Positions 1-9,379 of a stretch of 64,000 nucleotides of DNA are shown here, one piece after another. Location of the stretch: contig WGMM01000013.1 in assembly GCA_016125085.1 (NCBI GenBank), forward strand, positions 160,069 through 224,068, read 5' to 3'. Source of the stretch: a bacterium. GTDB taxonomy: Bacteria > Planctomycetota > Planctomycetia > Isosphaerales > Isosphaeraceae. The position numbers were made by a program, and so were the translations under genes. Below the pieces are notes generated by a model. The model was not told where the DNA came from, searched no databases, and saw only the letters and a program-made list of their open reading frames with translations. Position 1 is the first letter of the stretch. Each line of letters opens with the position of its first letter.

Positions 1-2
1 AA

Positions 3-1067
3 TTGGACGCGGCCAAAGCGGACGAAAAAGCCCGAGAAGCCGTCATCAAGTCTCTGGAACAGACCCGAGCCAAGATCGTGGAGTCGCGCAAGGCCGTCTT
101 CGAAGCCGAGGCGAAGCCACTGGTTCACACGCCGATTCCAGGGGGCGAGCATGCCCGCACGATGTTCATGAGTTCGACGGCATTTGACCCGGATCCCGCC
201 ACACCAGCTTACAGCACGGGCCGGCGTCGGGCATTGGCGGACTGGATCGTCGAAAAGCGAAATCCGCTGACGGCCCGGGTTGCGGTCAACCACATCTGGG
301 CCCGCCATTTCGGCGAACCGCTGGTGCCGACAGTGTTCGACCTGGGCCGCAAGGGGCAACCGGCCACGCATCCTGATCTGCTGGACTGGCTGGCCGCGGA
401 GCTGATCGAAAGTGGCTGGAGCATGAAACACCTGCACCGGCTGATCGTGGAAAGTTCGGCTTACCGGATGAGTTCGTCCATTCGCGGACGTGAAGAAAAT
501 CAAAGTGCGGACCCGGACAATCGCCTGATCTGGCACCGTTCGCCAGTTCGGGTCGAATCTCAGGTGGTGCGCGACATGCTTCTCGATCTGGCTGGCAATC
601 TTGACCGCAAAATGGGCGGCCCGCCCGTTCAGCCAGCCGATCAGGAAAAATCGAACCGCCGCAGTCTCTATTTCTTCCATTCGAACAATGACCGGAATTC
701 ATTTTTGACGACGTTCGACGAAGCGCTCGTTCGGGACTGCTATCGACGAGATCGAAGCATCGTGCCGCAGCAGGCCCTGGCGCTTTCGAACGCCAGCCTG
801 GTCGCGAATTCCGTTGGCCCGATCGCCGACCGTTTCGTGCAGGAACTGCGTCAGGCCGGCGTGGATCCCGTTTCCGAAAAGGATTTCGTGCGTCATGCGT
901 TCGCCAGGATTCTCTCATTCGAACCGACGGCGGAAGAGTCAGCGGCGTGCCTGGAGACGATGAAATCCTGGGCATCCGGGCATCCGCCCGAATCGGCCAT
1001 GCCCCTGGCTCGGAAGCGATTGATCTGGGCCTTGATCAACCACAACGATTTCGTGACCCTCAGATGA
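3..1067 (+). CDS. PSD1 (DUF1553) protein, C-terminal part, cut by window edge
   Basis: The frame is open to the left edge, so this is the last 354 residues of a larger protein; any N-terminal cytochrome (PSCyt1) and DUF1549 parts lie outside the window. The visible part has the DUF1553 signature: [20 protein letters not shown], then a NHIWARHFG block near residue 97, [18 protein letters not shown], and SAYRMSS near residue 155. These blocks recur in the two complete PSD1 proteins at 32332 and 52158. The first about 40 residues are charged and probably helical. Such proteins are known mainly from planctomycetes and their biochemical role is not established. The stop is 80 bp before the DUF1501 gene, the usual PSD1-DUF1501 pairing. 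Confidence 0.9.
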   Translation: MDAAKADEKAREAVIKSLEQTRAKIVESRKAVFEAEAKPLVHTPIPGGEHARTMFMSSTAFDPDPATPAYSTGRRRALADWIVEKRNPLTARVAVNHIWARHFGEPLVPTVFDLGRKGQPATHPDLLDWLAAELIESGWSMKHLHRLIVESSAYRMSSSIRGREENQSADPDNRLIWHRSPVRVESQVVRDMLLDLAGNLDRKMGGPPVQPADQEKSNRRSLYFFHSNNDRNSFLTTFDEALVRDCYRRDRSIVPQQALALSNASLVANSVGPIADRFVQELRQAGVDPVSEKDFVRHAFARILSFEPTAEESAACLETMKSWASGHPPESAMPLARKRLIWALINHNDFVTLR

Positions 1068-1147
1068 ACCACGATTCCGATCGGCACGTATCACATGAGT
1101 TCAGTGCGATGATTTCGCAGACCGGTTCGAAGAGAGGACGCAATACG

Positions 1148-2590
1148 ATGAACTATCCTGGCCCCCTTCCCCGGCGTGCGTTTTTGTCTGACATGGGCAT
1201 GGGGTTCACCGGACTGGCGCTGGGCGCGATGATGCACAGGGACGGCATCGCGGCCGAACCAGGCTGGAGCCCTCCGGATGGCAAGCCACATTTTCCGCCG
1301 AAGGCCAAAAGTGTCATCTGGCTGTTCATGAATGGTGGCGTGAGCCACATGGAGAGCTTCGACCCCAAGCCGATGCTCAACAAGTACTCTGGCAAGACCA
1401 TCGCGGAAACGCCGTTCGCAGATACGCAGGACCCGAAAAAACTGGCGATCGAGCGGCTCGTCGTTCCCGATGCCAACGGCAATCAGCGCAACACGCTTTA
1501 TCCGCTTCAGGTGGGATTCCGCAAATATGGTCAAAGCGGGGCCGAGCTATCCGATTGGTTTCCTCACATCGGGCGTCACGTCGATAAACTGGCGATCGTG
1601 CGGTCGATGTGGACGACCGACAGCAATCATGGCGCTCAGACCCAATTTCACTCTGGCCGGCATTCGAACGACGGAAACTTCCCGACTCTCGGGGCCTGGG
1701 TGCATTATGGCCTGGGCTCGCTGAACGATAACTTGCCCCAGTTCATCTCGTTCGGATTCCGCGAATACTGGAACAAGATCGACGGCCACTATCTCGGGCC
1801 CGCTCACGACGCCGTACCCCTGCGTGTGAATCCGAAAGATCCACTCGATTTCGGTCGGCCTCAAGGGGATTTTTCGGAATCCGATCAGGCGAAGGGATTC
1901 GATCTCGTCCAGAAGCTCAACCGGCTTCGGGGTGTCGAATATCCGGCTGATGCGGCCATGTCGGCCAGAATCGACTCTTACGAGTTGGCTTTCCGGATGC
2001 AGCGATCAGTCCCTGAAGTGATGGACTTTTCGACCGAAACCGCCGAGACGAAATCACTCTATGGACTGGATCACGATCATTCGCGTGATTTCGGGTCGCA
2101 ACTTCTGGCGGCACGGCGGCTTGTCGAGCGCGGAGTTCGGTTCGTCCAGATTCAGCACGGCGGCGGCGGCGCGGGAGCCTGGGACGCACATGGCGGCCTG
2201 AAAGCGAACCATTCGAAGAACGCCCTGGCGGTCGACCAACCGATCGGAGGTCTCCTCGAAGACCTTCATCGCCGTGGAATGCTGAACGAAACCCTGGTGA
2301 TCTTCGCCAGCGAATTCGGCCGAACACCCGGCAGCCAGGGTAGCGACGGCCGCGATCACCACATTTTCGGATTCTCCGTCTGGATGGCCGGGGGGGGCAT
2401 CAAGGGAGGAGTGGTTCACGGCGCGACCGACGAAATCGGCTTCCACGCGACCGAAAACCGGCACTATGTGACTGACATCCACGCGACAATTCTGCACCAG
2501 CTCGGGCTTGATTCGCGCAAGCTGGAAATCCCGGGTCGTAAACGGCTGGAAATTGACCACGGCACTCCGATCCGCGAAATCATCGCCTGA
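1148..2590 (+). CDS. DUF1501 family exported protein
   Basis: 480-residue DUF1501 protein, a family distantly related to the sulfatase/alkaline-phosphatase fold. The N-terminus has a twin-arginine signal ([19 protein letters not shown]), so export of a folded protein is likely. Family blocks are visible: [40 protein letters not shown] and [14 protein letters not shown]. The start at 1148 was chosen because AGAGGA sits at a good distance upstream. An in-frame ATG at 1064 overlaps the stop of the preceding PSD1 gene as ATGA, and would add 28 residues but has no Shine-Dalgarno. It is almost certainly co-transcribed with the PSD1 gene. A run of eight G lies at 2390-2397 in the AGGG motif. Exact function unknown. 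Confidence 0.92.
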   Translation: MNYPGPLPRRAFLSDMGMGFTGLALGAMMHRDGIAAEPGWSPPDGKPHFPPKAKSVIWLFMNGGVSHMESFDPKPMLNKYSGKTIAETPFADTQDPKKLAIERLVVPDANGNQRNTLYPLQVGFRKYGQSGAELSDWFPHIGRHVDKLAIVRSMWTTDSNHGAQTQFHSGRHSNDGNFPTLGAWVHYGLGSLNDNLPQFISFGFREYWNKIDGHYLGPAHDAVPLRVNPKDPLDFGRPQGDFSESDQAKGFDLVQKLNRLRGVEYPADAAMSARIDSYELAFRMQRSVPEVMDFSTETAETKSLYGLDHDHSRDFGSQLLAARRLVERGVRFVQIQHGGGGAGAWDAHGGLKANHSKNALAVDQPIGGLLEDLHRRGMLNETLVIFASEFGRTPGSQGSDGRDHHIFGFSVWMAGGGIKGGVVHGATDEIGFHATENRHYVTDIHATILHQLGLDSRKLEIPGRKRLEIDHGTPIREIIA

Positions 2591-2646
2591 GGACTTCCGA
2601 AGATCTCGATCGGCTGACTTCACAGGTTTCGATTCACGGCCAGAAG

Positions 2647-3150
2647 TCAGTCTCGATAATTCCTCTTCGACATCCGATCAAGCTCTCGCTTCGTGTCCTT
2701 TGACTTGATCGCGTCGCGCTTGTCGTGCAATTTGCGGCCGCGGGCAAGGCCCAGCTCAAGCTTGGCGATTCCTTTATTGAAATACATCTGCAGGGGGACG
2801 AGAGTCAGCCCCTTTTCCTGAACTTTGCCGCTGATCTTGCGAATTTCTTCGGAGTGAAGCAGTAACTTTCTGGGTCGTTTCGATTTGTGGTTGAACCGGT
2901 TGGCTTCGATGTATTCCGGAATGTCACATCCCAACAACCAGACTTCATCGTTCTGAAGGTCGGCAAAAGCCTGTTCGAGGCTGATTTTGCCATTGCGCAG
3001 GCTTTTGACTTCCGACCCGACGAGAACGATCCCGGCCTCCCATTTGTCGAGAATGTCGAACTCGTGATACGCTCGCTTGTTGCGCGAGATCACCTTGATC
3101 GTCGATTTCTTGTCGTCTTCGGCTTTCTTCTTCGATTTCGAACCAGCCAT
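2647..3150 (-). CDS. smpB: SsrA-binding protein SmpB
   Basis: SmpB binds tmRNA and brings it to stalled ribosomes for trans-translation. The 167-residue protein matches the family length and shows its core: NKRAYHEFDILDKWEAGIVL, a GSEVKSLRNGKISL block, and the basic C-terminal tail with ARGRKLHDKRDAIK and KRELDRMSKRNYRD. The start at 3150 gives MAGSKSKKKAEDD; a longer reading to 3558 would add residues that do not belong to the family. Last gene of a minus-strand series (yebC, dapL, folK, smpB), 70 bp after folK. The tmRNA gene itself was not seen in this window. An 8-bp inverted repeat around its stop (2614-2621 / 2643-2650, 21-base loop) is only a weak terminator candidate. Confidence 0.96.
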   Translation of the reverse strand: MAGSKSKKKAEDDKKSTIKVISRNKRAYHEFDILDKWEAGIVLVGSEVKSLRNGKISLEQAFADLQNDEVWLLGCDIPEYIEANRFNHKSKRPRKLLLHSEEIRKISGKVQEKGLTLVPLQMYFNKGIAKLELGLARGRKLHDKRDAIKSKDTKRELDRMSKRNYRD

Positions 3151-3220
3151 GAGACGCTCGCGATTTTGATGTTGTATCGGATCCAGTCGTACCGACATCA
3201 TAACGGAGGATCGACGGAAA

Positions 3221-3961
3221 TCAATTCGAAGAGGCGTGGTGTGTCGAACGGAGACTGTCGCAAGTTGCCAGAACCTGATCGATCGCCGACACGGGATCTT
3301 CGCTCGCCGGATAAAAACGAGGCCTGATCCAGGATTCGCCTGGGTCGAATTGAGATATCGGCCGAACGTCGAACATCGCATCGGCCGAATCGCGGACGAA
3401 TCGCCAAGGTGCGAGCGATTTCGAACTTTCGCGAAACCGCTCGAAACTGTCGAACAAGTCCCCGAGAGCGACGACAGGTTCGGACCGGTCCAGGTGTTCA
3501 AGTATGGCCTCGACCGACCAACCGAGTTGCGGATGAACCCAACCCGCCGGTGCGACATCCTCCAAGGGTTCCAGAACGAATCGACGTACCGTCATCCTCG
3601 GATGCGGCACGATCAGGTTCGACGTATTCAGTCGTAAACGGCCATAAGTCAGGATATCAAGATCCAGAGGTCGCGAGCCCCATGTCGGTCCGGCATTTCG
3701 GCCGGCCTGACGTTCGAGTTCTTTGAGCCTGGAAAGCAGGGTTTGAGGTTCGAAATGCGTCGAGAACCGGACGACTGCATTGACGTACGGTTTCTGACCT
3801 GGGGGGCCCCCGACTGGCTCAGTCGTGTGAAACCCGCTCACATGAATCGATTCGATGCCGGAACCCGGAACGCTGAATTCGACAATAGCGCCCATGAGGT
3901 TACGGCTCGCGTCGCCGACATTGGCTCCAAGAGCGACGTAAACCTCATGACTTAATGCCAT
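3221..3961 (-). CDS. folK: 2-amino-4-hydroxy-6-hydroxymethyldihydropteridine pyrophosphokinase with C-terminal extension
   Basis: HPPK transfers pyrophosphate from ATP to the pterin in folate synthesis. Visible motifs are the N-terminal VYVALGANVGD, NAVVRFST, the substrate/metal block GPTWGSRPLDLDILTYG with its DLD aspartates, and PHPRMTVRRFVLEPLEDVAP. HPPK is normally about 160 residues; this protein is 246, with roughly 80 extra residues after the core that I cannot assign. ATG at 3961 gives the expected family start. It lies 15 bp after dapL, so the two are probably co-transcribed. Confidence 0.93.
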   Translation of the reverse strand: MALSHEVYVALGANVGDASRNLMGAIVEFSVPGSGIESIHVSGFHTTEPVGGPPGQKPYVNAVVRFSTHFEPQTLLSRLKELERQAGRNAGPTWGSRPLDLDILTYGRLRLNTSNLIVPHPRMTVRRFVLEPLEDVAPAGWVHPQLGWSVEAILEHLDRSEPVVALGDLFDSFERFRESSKSLAPWRFVRDSADAMFDVRPISQFDPGESWIRPRFYPASEDPVSAIDQVLATCDSLRSTHHASSN

Positions 3962-3976
3962 TATGACGAACCTGGA

Positions 3977-5146
3977 TCAGAATTTGAGTTTGGCGATCCG
4001 GTCGACGGCTTCGAGAAGGCGGGGCGTCTCGACAGTCAGGGCCGCACGAATGAAACCGTCGGCGGTACGGCCGAAGCCGAGGCCAGGGGTCAGCACGACC
4101 GAAGCTTCTTCCAGAATCCGGCCCGCCATATCGGCGGACGAGACACCAGCAGGGCATGGAATCCAGACGTAGAACGTGGACTGCGGCGACTTGACCTTCC
4201 ACCCGGCCTTGCCGAGTGCATCGACGAACGCATCACGCCGCTGGCGGTACATGTCGCGTATCGGCGGAGTGAGGATTTCGTATTGATCGAGTGCCGTTTT
4301 GGCCGCCATCTGAATCGCGGTGAAGATGCCGGAATCGGTGTTGGCCTTGATCTGCCCCAGGGCACCGACGATGGCCGGATTACCGACGGCGAAACCGACG
4401 CGCCAGCCGGTCATGTTGAAGGTCTTCGAAAGGCTGTGGAACTCGACGGCGACGTCTTTCGCTCCAGGTATTTCCAGAATCGAAAGGGCGGGCTCGTCGT
4501 AGTACATTTCGTTGTAGGCCGCATCCTGAGCGATCACGAAATCGTACTGGTGGGCAAGGGCGACGACTTTTTCGAAGAAAGCCCGGTCGGCCATTCCCGC
4601 GGTCGGGTTATTCGGATAGTTCAGGAACATCAGCCTGGCACGTGCGTAGACGTCGGCCGGAATGGCGTCGAGGTCGGGCAGGAAGCCGAGTTCAGGCACC
4701 AGGGGCATCGTGTAGACATCGGCCCCGGCGAACATGCTGGAGGATCGGTAAACCGGATAGCAGGGGTCGGGAACGAGACTGATATCGCCTGGGTTCAACA
4801 CGGCCAGGGGGAAGTGAGCCAAGCCTTCTTTCGATCCGATGAGAGGCAGGATTTCGCTGGCGGGATCCAGCGCGATGCCGTAGCGGCGCTGATAGAAATC
4901 GGCGATCGACTGACGAAGTTCCGGGGCACCCTGATCGAGAGCGTACTGGTGGTAAGACGGAACTTCGACGTTCTTCTGCAGGCTTTCGATGATCGGCCGG
5001 GGGGTCGGACGGTCAGGGTCACCCACGCCGAGGTTGATGACGTCCTTGCCCGCGGCGATCGCGGCTTTTTTCTTCCGGTCGATTTCCGCGAAGAGGTAAG
5101 GAGGCAGCTTTTGAAGACGTTCCGACTTGACGAAGGCGTGGGACAT
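3977..5146 (-). CDS. dapL: LL-diaminopimelate aminotransferase (class I/II, PLP-dependent)
   Basis: Fold-type I aminotransferase of 389 residues. It shows PYLFAEIDRKKKAAIAAGKD and INLGVGDPDRPTP at the N-terminus, YPNNPTAG near residue 180, and the PLP lysine motif SLSKTFNMTGWRVGF near residue 240. The overall pattern, including the GVGDPD block and GSKEGLAHFPLA, resembles DapL, which converts tetrahydrodipicolinate directly to LL-diaminopimelate in lysine and peptidoglycan precursor synthesis. Planctomycetes are known to use the DapL route. A related aminotransferase specificity cannot be excluded by motif alone. It lies between yebC (79 bp upstream) and folK (15 bp downstream). Confidence 0.85.
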   Translation of the reverse strand: MSHAFVKSERLQKLPPYLFAEIDRKKKAAIAAGKDVINLGVGDPDRPTPRPIIESLQKNVEVPSYHQYALDQGAPELRQSIADFYQRRYGIALDPASEILPLIGSKEGLAHFPLAVLNPGDISLVPDPCYPVYRSSSMFAGADVYTMPLVPELGFLPDLDAIPADVYARARLMFLNYPNNPTAGMADRAFFEKVVALAHQYDFVIAQDAAYNEMYYDEPALSILEIPGAKDVAVEFHSLSKTFNMTGWRVGFAVGNPAIVGALGQIKANTDSGIFTAIQMAAKTALDQYEILTPPIRDMYRQRRDAFVDALGKAGWKVKSPQSTFYVWIPCPAGVSSADMAGRILEEASVVLTPGLGFGRTADGFIRAALTVETPRLLEAVDRIAKLKF

Positions 5147-5225
5147 GCGTTTCGGATCTCAGGATGCACAAGGAACAGGCCACGCGCCGGACGGGCGGTG
5201 ACAGGAAGAGGGAAGTCGATGGAAA

Positions 5226-5972
5226 TCAGGCTGTTTCCGCGAGAATTTCCTCGGGGATGATCTCGTTCGAATAGACGTTCTGGACATCGTCGTTTTCGTC
5301 CAGCAGGTCTCTCAATTTGAGCATCTTGCGGGCGGAGTCCGCGTCGAGATGGACCGAGTTCGACGGAAGGTGACGCATTTCGGCCGTCTCGGTCACGATG
5401 CGAGCCTCTTCGAGAGCCTTTTTCACGTCGTCGAATGACTTCGGATCGCACGTGATTTCGAAGAATTCTTCGCCCGTGACGATGTCGTCGGCACCCGCCT
5501 CAAGAGCCGTTTCCATCAACTGCTCTTCCGTTGCGGATTTCAGCGGGACAAGAAAAAGCCCCTTGTAGCTGAACAGATAACTGACGCAGCCTGTGCTGCC
5601 GAGGCTGCCGCCGCAGATGTCAAAAATCTTGCGAAGTTCGCCCGCGGTACGGTTGCGGTTATCGGTCAGGATTTCGCACATCACGGCGACGCCGGAAGGC
5701 CCGTAGCCTTCATAAATGATCTCTTCGAAGCTTTCGCCGCCGAGTTCGCCGGTGCCTTTCTTGATCGCCCGTTCGATGTTTTCCTTGGGGCAACTGACTG
5801 ACCGCGCTTTGTCGATGGCGTAACGCAGGCGAAGGTTGGAGTTCGGGTCGGCTCCGCCGGATTTGGCGGCCACGTAGATCGCACGGCAAAGCTTGCTGAA
5901 GAGCTTGCCCCGTTTGGCGTCCACAAGTCCTTTACGGTGTGCTATGTTGGCGGCGTGCGAGTGTCCAGCCAT
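5226..5972 (-). CDS. yebC: YebC/PmpR family protein
   Basis: 248 residues, normal for the family. The start MAGHSHAANIAHRKGLVDAK is the characteristic N-terminus, followed by KLFSKLCRAIYVAAKSGGAD, NLRLRYAIDKARSVSCPKEN, and the acidic patch YEGYGPSGVAVMCEILTDNR. Members were long annotated as transcriptional regulators; more recent work links several to translation of difficult (for example proline-rich) sequences. Which applies here cannot be told from sequence. It sits between a TPR gene (95 bp upstream on the minus strand) and dapL. Confidence 0.95.
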   Translation of the reverse strand: MAGHSHAANIAHRKGLVDAKRGKLFSKLCRAIYVAAKSGGADPNSNLRLRYAIDKARSVSCPKENIERAIKKGTGELGGESFEEIIYEGYGPSGVAVMCEILTDNRNRTAGELRKIFDICGGSLGSTGCVSYLFSYKGLFLVPLKSATEEQLMETALEAGADDIVTGEEFFEITCDPKSFDDVKKALEEARIVTETAEMRHLPSNSVHLDADSARKMLKLRDLLDENDDVQNVYSNEIIPEEILAETA

Positions 5973-6067
5973 GGCTCGTCTGACTCCCGGGTGTCTGGTG
6001 GGGATTGACCACGTAAGTGGCCTACGGTCGATCCTTACGGGATGCGGTAGAAATCGATTCGGGCGTA

Positions 6068-8422
6068 TCAGGGCTCGGCGTCGCCGGAGGCTTTGACCTG
6101 AGCGGGAAGCCGGTCGAGATTCTGCAGCTTCGTTTTCAGAGAGCCGGTAAGCTTCGTCCCCGCTTCACCAGGTTCGATATGCTCGAGAGCCTCGTTCCAG
6201 GCTTCGCGGGCTTTATCGAAACGCTTCAGGCGGAACAGGATATCGCCAAGGTGATCGAAGAGGGTGCCGTCCGGGCCGCTGCGTCGTGCGATGGAGATCG
6301 CTTTCTCCATGTTCCGGAGCGCTTCCTCATACTGTCCACGTTTATACAGGACCCAGGCGAGACTGTCCAGATATGCCGAGTTTTCCGGATCTTCGGAGAC
6401 GGCCTTGCGAATCATGCCCTCGGCCTCTTCCAGCCGCTTACCCTGGTCGGCGTACAGATAGCCAAGGTCGTTGTTCACGCCCGCATCGTCCGGGTCTCGT
6501 TTGAGAAGCTCCTCAAGCTCTTTTTCGCCGTTGGCGAAGTCATCCCTGTTCACGTAGATGATCGATAAACCCGAATGGGCCACTCGCGCCAGTTCGTTGT
6601 TTGCCGGATATTGCTTCAGAAGGTCACGATAAAACTTGATCGCTTCTTCGTCCCGATGGCTTTTGGTCAAAATCGCACCCAGCACACGATTGAAATCCGC
6701 GTCTTCCGGGGCTTTGGCAAGCACTTCCCTGCCCAGTTTGATCGCTTCGTCATATTTGCCCAGGTCACTCAGGGTGAATATCTTCCAGCGAAGGGCTGAA
6801 GGGTCGCTGGAATCGATCTTGAGAACTTCTTCGAGCGTTTTCAGGGCTTCGGCCGCCTGTTTGGCCTGAACCTGAAATTGAGCCAGGATGACGAGATTCC
6901 GTTTGTCCTTTTCGTTGGGGAATTTGTCGAAAAGCTCCGACATGACTTTCGCGGCTTCGGCGAAGCTGCCGGCTTCGTAATGCGTCACGGCAAGTTCGCG
7001 CAACGAATCGGCGGAAGGATCGGCTTTCGCGGCCAGACCCCGCAGCTTCACCAGGCGATCCCATAGCTCGGATTGACGAGCGAGGTAAAACAGGCTGTTG
7101 TATGTCGGCTTCTGAAAAGCTTTCGGGTCTTGCTCGAGCCTTTTGATCGCCGCGTCCAGCACGGCGGCCGACTGATCGGACGCCACAGCGAGGGATTCGA
7201 GTTGCGGGCGCAGGCTTTCCAGACCACGAGGGGTTGTCATGGCCTGGGCGAGCAGGTCAAGGAAGCCATCGTACTTCTTGTCCTTGATCATGCTGGATGC
7301 CAGCGCGCCGAAACCTTGCGGGTCAGGTCGTATCCGGATCAATTCCTCATACAGCGTTTTGGCTTTGGCTGAGAGGCCGGCTTCACGATATTGATCCGCC
7401 AGTACGGAAATGATTCCCGGGTTGTTCGGGGAAGCCGCGCTGAGAGATTCCAGCTTCGGAATGACTTCGCCTTTGCGGTTCAGGCGAGTGAGCACGCGGG
7501 GCAGCAATTCGTAAATTTCCCGGGCCTCGGGTTTACGACGGAAAGCGTTTTCGAGCTGGGTCAGAGCGACTTCCGGTTTTTTGGCTTCAAGTAGGCTGGT
7601 AACGAGGAGGACGGCCATGATCGGGTCGTCCTGGTTGTAGCCGATACCATGTTCGAAAGCCCTTGCGGCCTGGTCCCAACGTTGCGAGGCCGCGAATACC
7701 CGTCCGAAGTTAAAGTAGATTCTCGATGGGTCGGCCCCGAGGATTCTGTTGGCTTCCTGCGAATTTCCCAGGCCAGCCTTCTTGTCATCCAGAAGGTCCA
7801 TGACAAGAATCATTTCCTCGACAGCCTTTTCGGGCTGCTGAAGACGCCCGGCGAAGAGCATGCCGCGAGCGAAATGGGCGTAAAGTGCTGCCGGAGATTT
7901 CTTGTCGAGTTTGGGATTCGCCAGGGTGTCAGCCAGGAGCTTCTCGGCATTGGGGAACTGGCCGCGGCGTTCGTACAGGCCGACGACAAGTCTGAGCGAA
8001 TCGACATCTCCCGGCTCGATATTCAGGACTTTTCGCGATATTTCCAGGCCTTTGTCGATCCGCCCCAGTGCCAGATTCAAGCGGCTCTGACGTTTGAGAA
8101 CGGCGAGATTCTCCGGATCGATCGCGACGCATTTGTCGAGCAATTCGAGTGCTTCGTTCCACTGCCGCCGAACTTCATGCGCTCGAGCGGCGACGAACAG
8201 TTCCGCCAGTTCGGATGCCCGTTTCGCCTCGACCGTTTCCGGGCGCGCCGGGACGAACAGAGCCGGAGGATCTTCCAGCTTCAACGCATTTTCGCTAGCA
8301 GCTTTCGGAATCTCAGCCGAAGCCGCCGGTGCCTTTTCCTGAGCTTCTGCGAAGCCCGCACCGACCGAAAACCAAAGGACGGAAGCGATCGGCAGGCCAG
8401 TCTTCAGGCATCGGCCAAACAT
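6068..8422 (-). CDS. Exported tetratricopeptide-repeat protein
   Basis: 784 residues with an N-terminal signal (LPIASVLWFSVGAGFAEAQ) and then almost continuous TPR-type helical repeats. Examples are WNEALELLDKCVAIDPENLA, ALKTLEEVLKIDSSDPSALR, YDEAIKLGREVLAKAPEDAD and LEEAEGMIRKAVSEDPENSA. TPRs are protein-interaction scaffolds; the signal peptide puts this one in the periplasm or envelope. The start at 8422 was chosen because AAGGAG lies 7 bases upstream and the signal peptide begins there; the frame stays open to 8584. No catalytic domain is visible. Its partner cannot be deduced from the neighbours, which are housekeeping genes downstream and a fasciclin gene upstream. Confidence 0.9.
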   Translation of the reverse strand: MFGRCLKTGLPIASVLWFSVGAGFAEAQEKAPAASAEIPKAASENALKLEDPPALFVPARPETVEAKRASELAELFVAARAHEVRRQWNEALELLDKCVAIDPENLAVLKRQSRLNLALGRIDKGLEISRKVLNIEPGDVDSLRLVVGLYERRGQFPNAEKLLADTLANPKLDKKSPAALYAHFARGMLFAGRLQQPEKAVEEMILVMDLLDDKKAGLGNSQEANRILGADPSRIYFNFGRVFAASQRWDQAARAFEHGIGYNQDDPIMAVLLVTSLLEAKKPEVALTQLENAFRRKPEAREIYELLPRVLTRLNRKGEVIPKLESLSAASPNNPGIISVLADQYREAGLSAKAKTLYEELIRIRPDPQGFGALASSMIKDKKYDGFLDLLAQAMTTPRGLESLRPQLESLAVASDQSAAVLDAAIKRLEQDPKAFQKPTYNSLFYLARQSELWDRLVKLRGLAAKADPSADSLRELAVTHYEAGSFAEAAKVMSELFDKFPNEKDKRNLVILAQFQVQAKQAAEALKTLEEVLKIDSSDPSALRWKIFTLSDLGKYDEAIKLGREVLAKAPEDADFNRVLGAILTKSHRDEEAIKFYRDLLKQYPANNELARVAHSGLSIIYVNRDDFANGEKELEELLKRDPDDAGVNNDLGYLYADQGKRLEEAEGMIRKAVSEDPENSAYLDSLAWVLYKRGQYEEALRNMEKAISIARRSGPDGTLFDHLGDILFRLKRFDKAREAWNEALEHIEPGEAGTKLTGSLKTKLQNLDRLPAQVKASGDAEP

Positions 8423-8545
8423 GAATGGGCTCCTTCGTGCCGCCAGAGGCGGGCAGGCGTGCGATCGATCCTGACAGGCGGAAACTCTCCAGATTCTAAG
8501 CCATTCAGGCGAACATGACAATCCGTTCGCGAAACAGCCAAACAC

Positions 8546-8580
8546 GAAAAAGCCCCGGCAGGATCGCCGGGGCTCTTTCA
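8546..8580 (-). terminator. Rho-independent terminator of the fasciclin gene
   Basis: AGCCCCGGC (8551-8559) and GCCGGGGCT (8566-8574) form a perfect 9-bp GC-rich stem with a 6-base loop. Read on the minus strand it is followed by TTTTCGTGTT. It lies about 20 bp after the fasciclin stop and before the TPR gene start, so the fasciclin gene is probably a separate transcript. Confidence 0.85.
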
Positions 8581-8600
8581 GCAAGTCATGACGGATTCCG

Positions 8601-9083
8601 TCACTTGGCGGGGGGCAGAATGACGGCGTCGATCACGTGGATCACACCGTTCGACGTGACGATATCGGTCTTCACGACCTTCGCCTTGTCGACATAGACC
8701 GAGCCGTCCTTCACAGCGATGGAAGCTTCGGAACCCTGAACAGTCTTGACCTTCTTGCCGTCCAGAGTCACGACCTTCTCAGCCTTCACGGCACCGGGAA
8801 CGACGTGATAGGTCAGAATCGCAACCAGCTTGTCCTTGTTTTCAGGCTTCAGCAGCGATTCAACCGTGCCAGCAGGCAGCTTGGCGAAGGCTTCGTCCGT
8901 CGGTGCGAAAACCGTGAACGGGCCATCGCCCTTGAGGACGTCCACCAGACCCGCAGCCTTCACGGCAGCGACCAGAGTATTGAAGGAACCGGCACCAACA
9001 GCCGTATCCACGATATCCTTGTCAGCCGCGAAGCTGGTCGTGGCGAAAAGGCCCATCAACGCTGCGAGAACGATCTTACGCAT
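8601..9083 (-). CDS. Fasciclin (FAS1) domain secreted protein
   Basis: 160 residues: a clean Sec signal peptide ([20 protein letters not shown]) and one FAS1 domain. Diagnostic blocks are [31 protein letters not shown] and the C-terminal [18 protein letters not shown]1 domains act in adhesion and are common in bacteria as single-domain secreted proteins. It is monocistronic as judged from the terminator just downstream. Nothing in the sequence shows its ligand. Confidence 0.96.
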   Translation of the reverse strand: MRKIVLAALMGLFATTSFAADKDIVDTAVGAGSFNTLVAAVKAAGLVDVLKGDGPFTVFAPTDEAFAKLPAGTVESLLKPENKDKLVAILTYHVVPGAVKAEKVVTLDGKKVKTVQGSEASIAVKDGSVYVDKAKVVKTDIVTSNGVIHVIDAVILPPAK

Positions 9084-9379
9084 CTTTGCATCTCTCCGTG
9101 CTGAGGATTCGAAACTTGCTCACTCGGTGCGAACATTCTCAGTGTGTGCCCGGACCGCGAATCGTCCATATCGGCCAGGCGAGTTTTTCGGATTTCCCGA
9201 CCACGAAACCCGCAAGTATTGTTTCTGTAATCAGTAATGAATTCTTGTGCGAGCGGACTTCTTCGCGCTTCCGGCGAATCGACCAGCTGATTCGTTCAAT
9301 TCGTTCAGCTCAAGAAACTCGTAAATCCATGCATAGGGCGAAAAATCTAGCCAGGAGCAAGTCCGGCACCATTCAACCG

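Noticed and set aside
2614..2650. CTGACTTC/GAAGTCAG inverted repeat between convergent genes
   Set aside because: A 21-base loop, no U-run and overlap with the smpB stop make it a poor terminator; kept only as a note under smpB.
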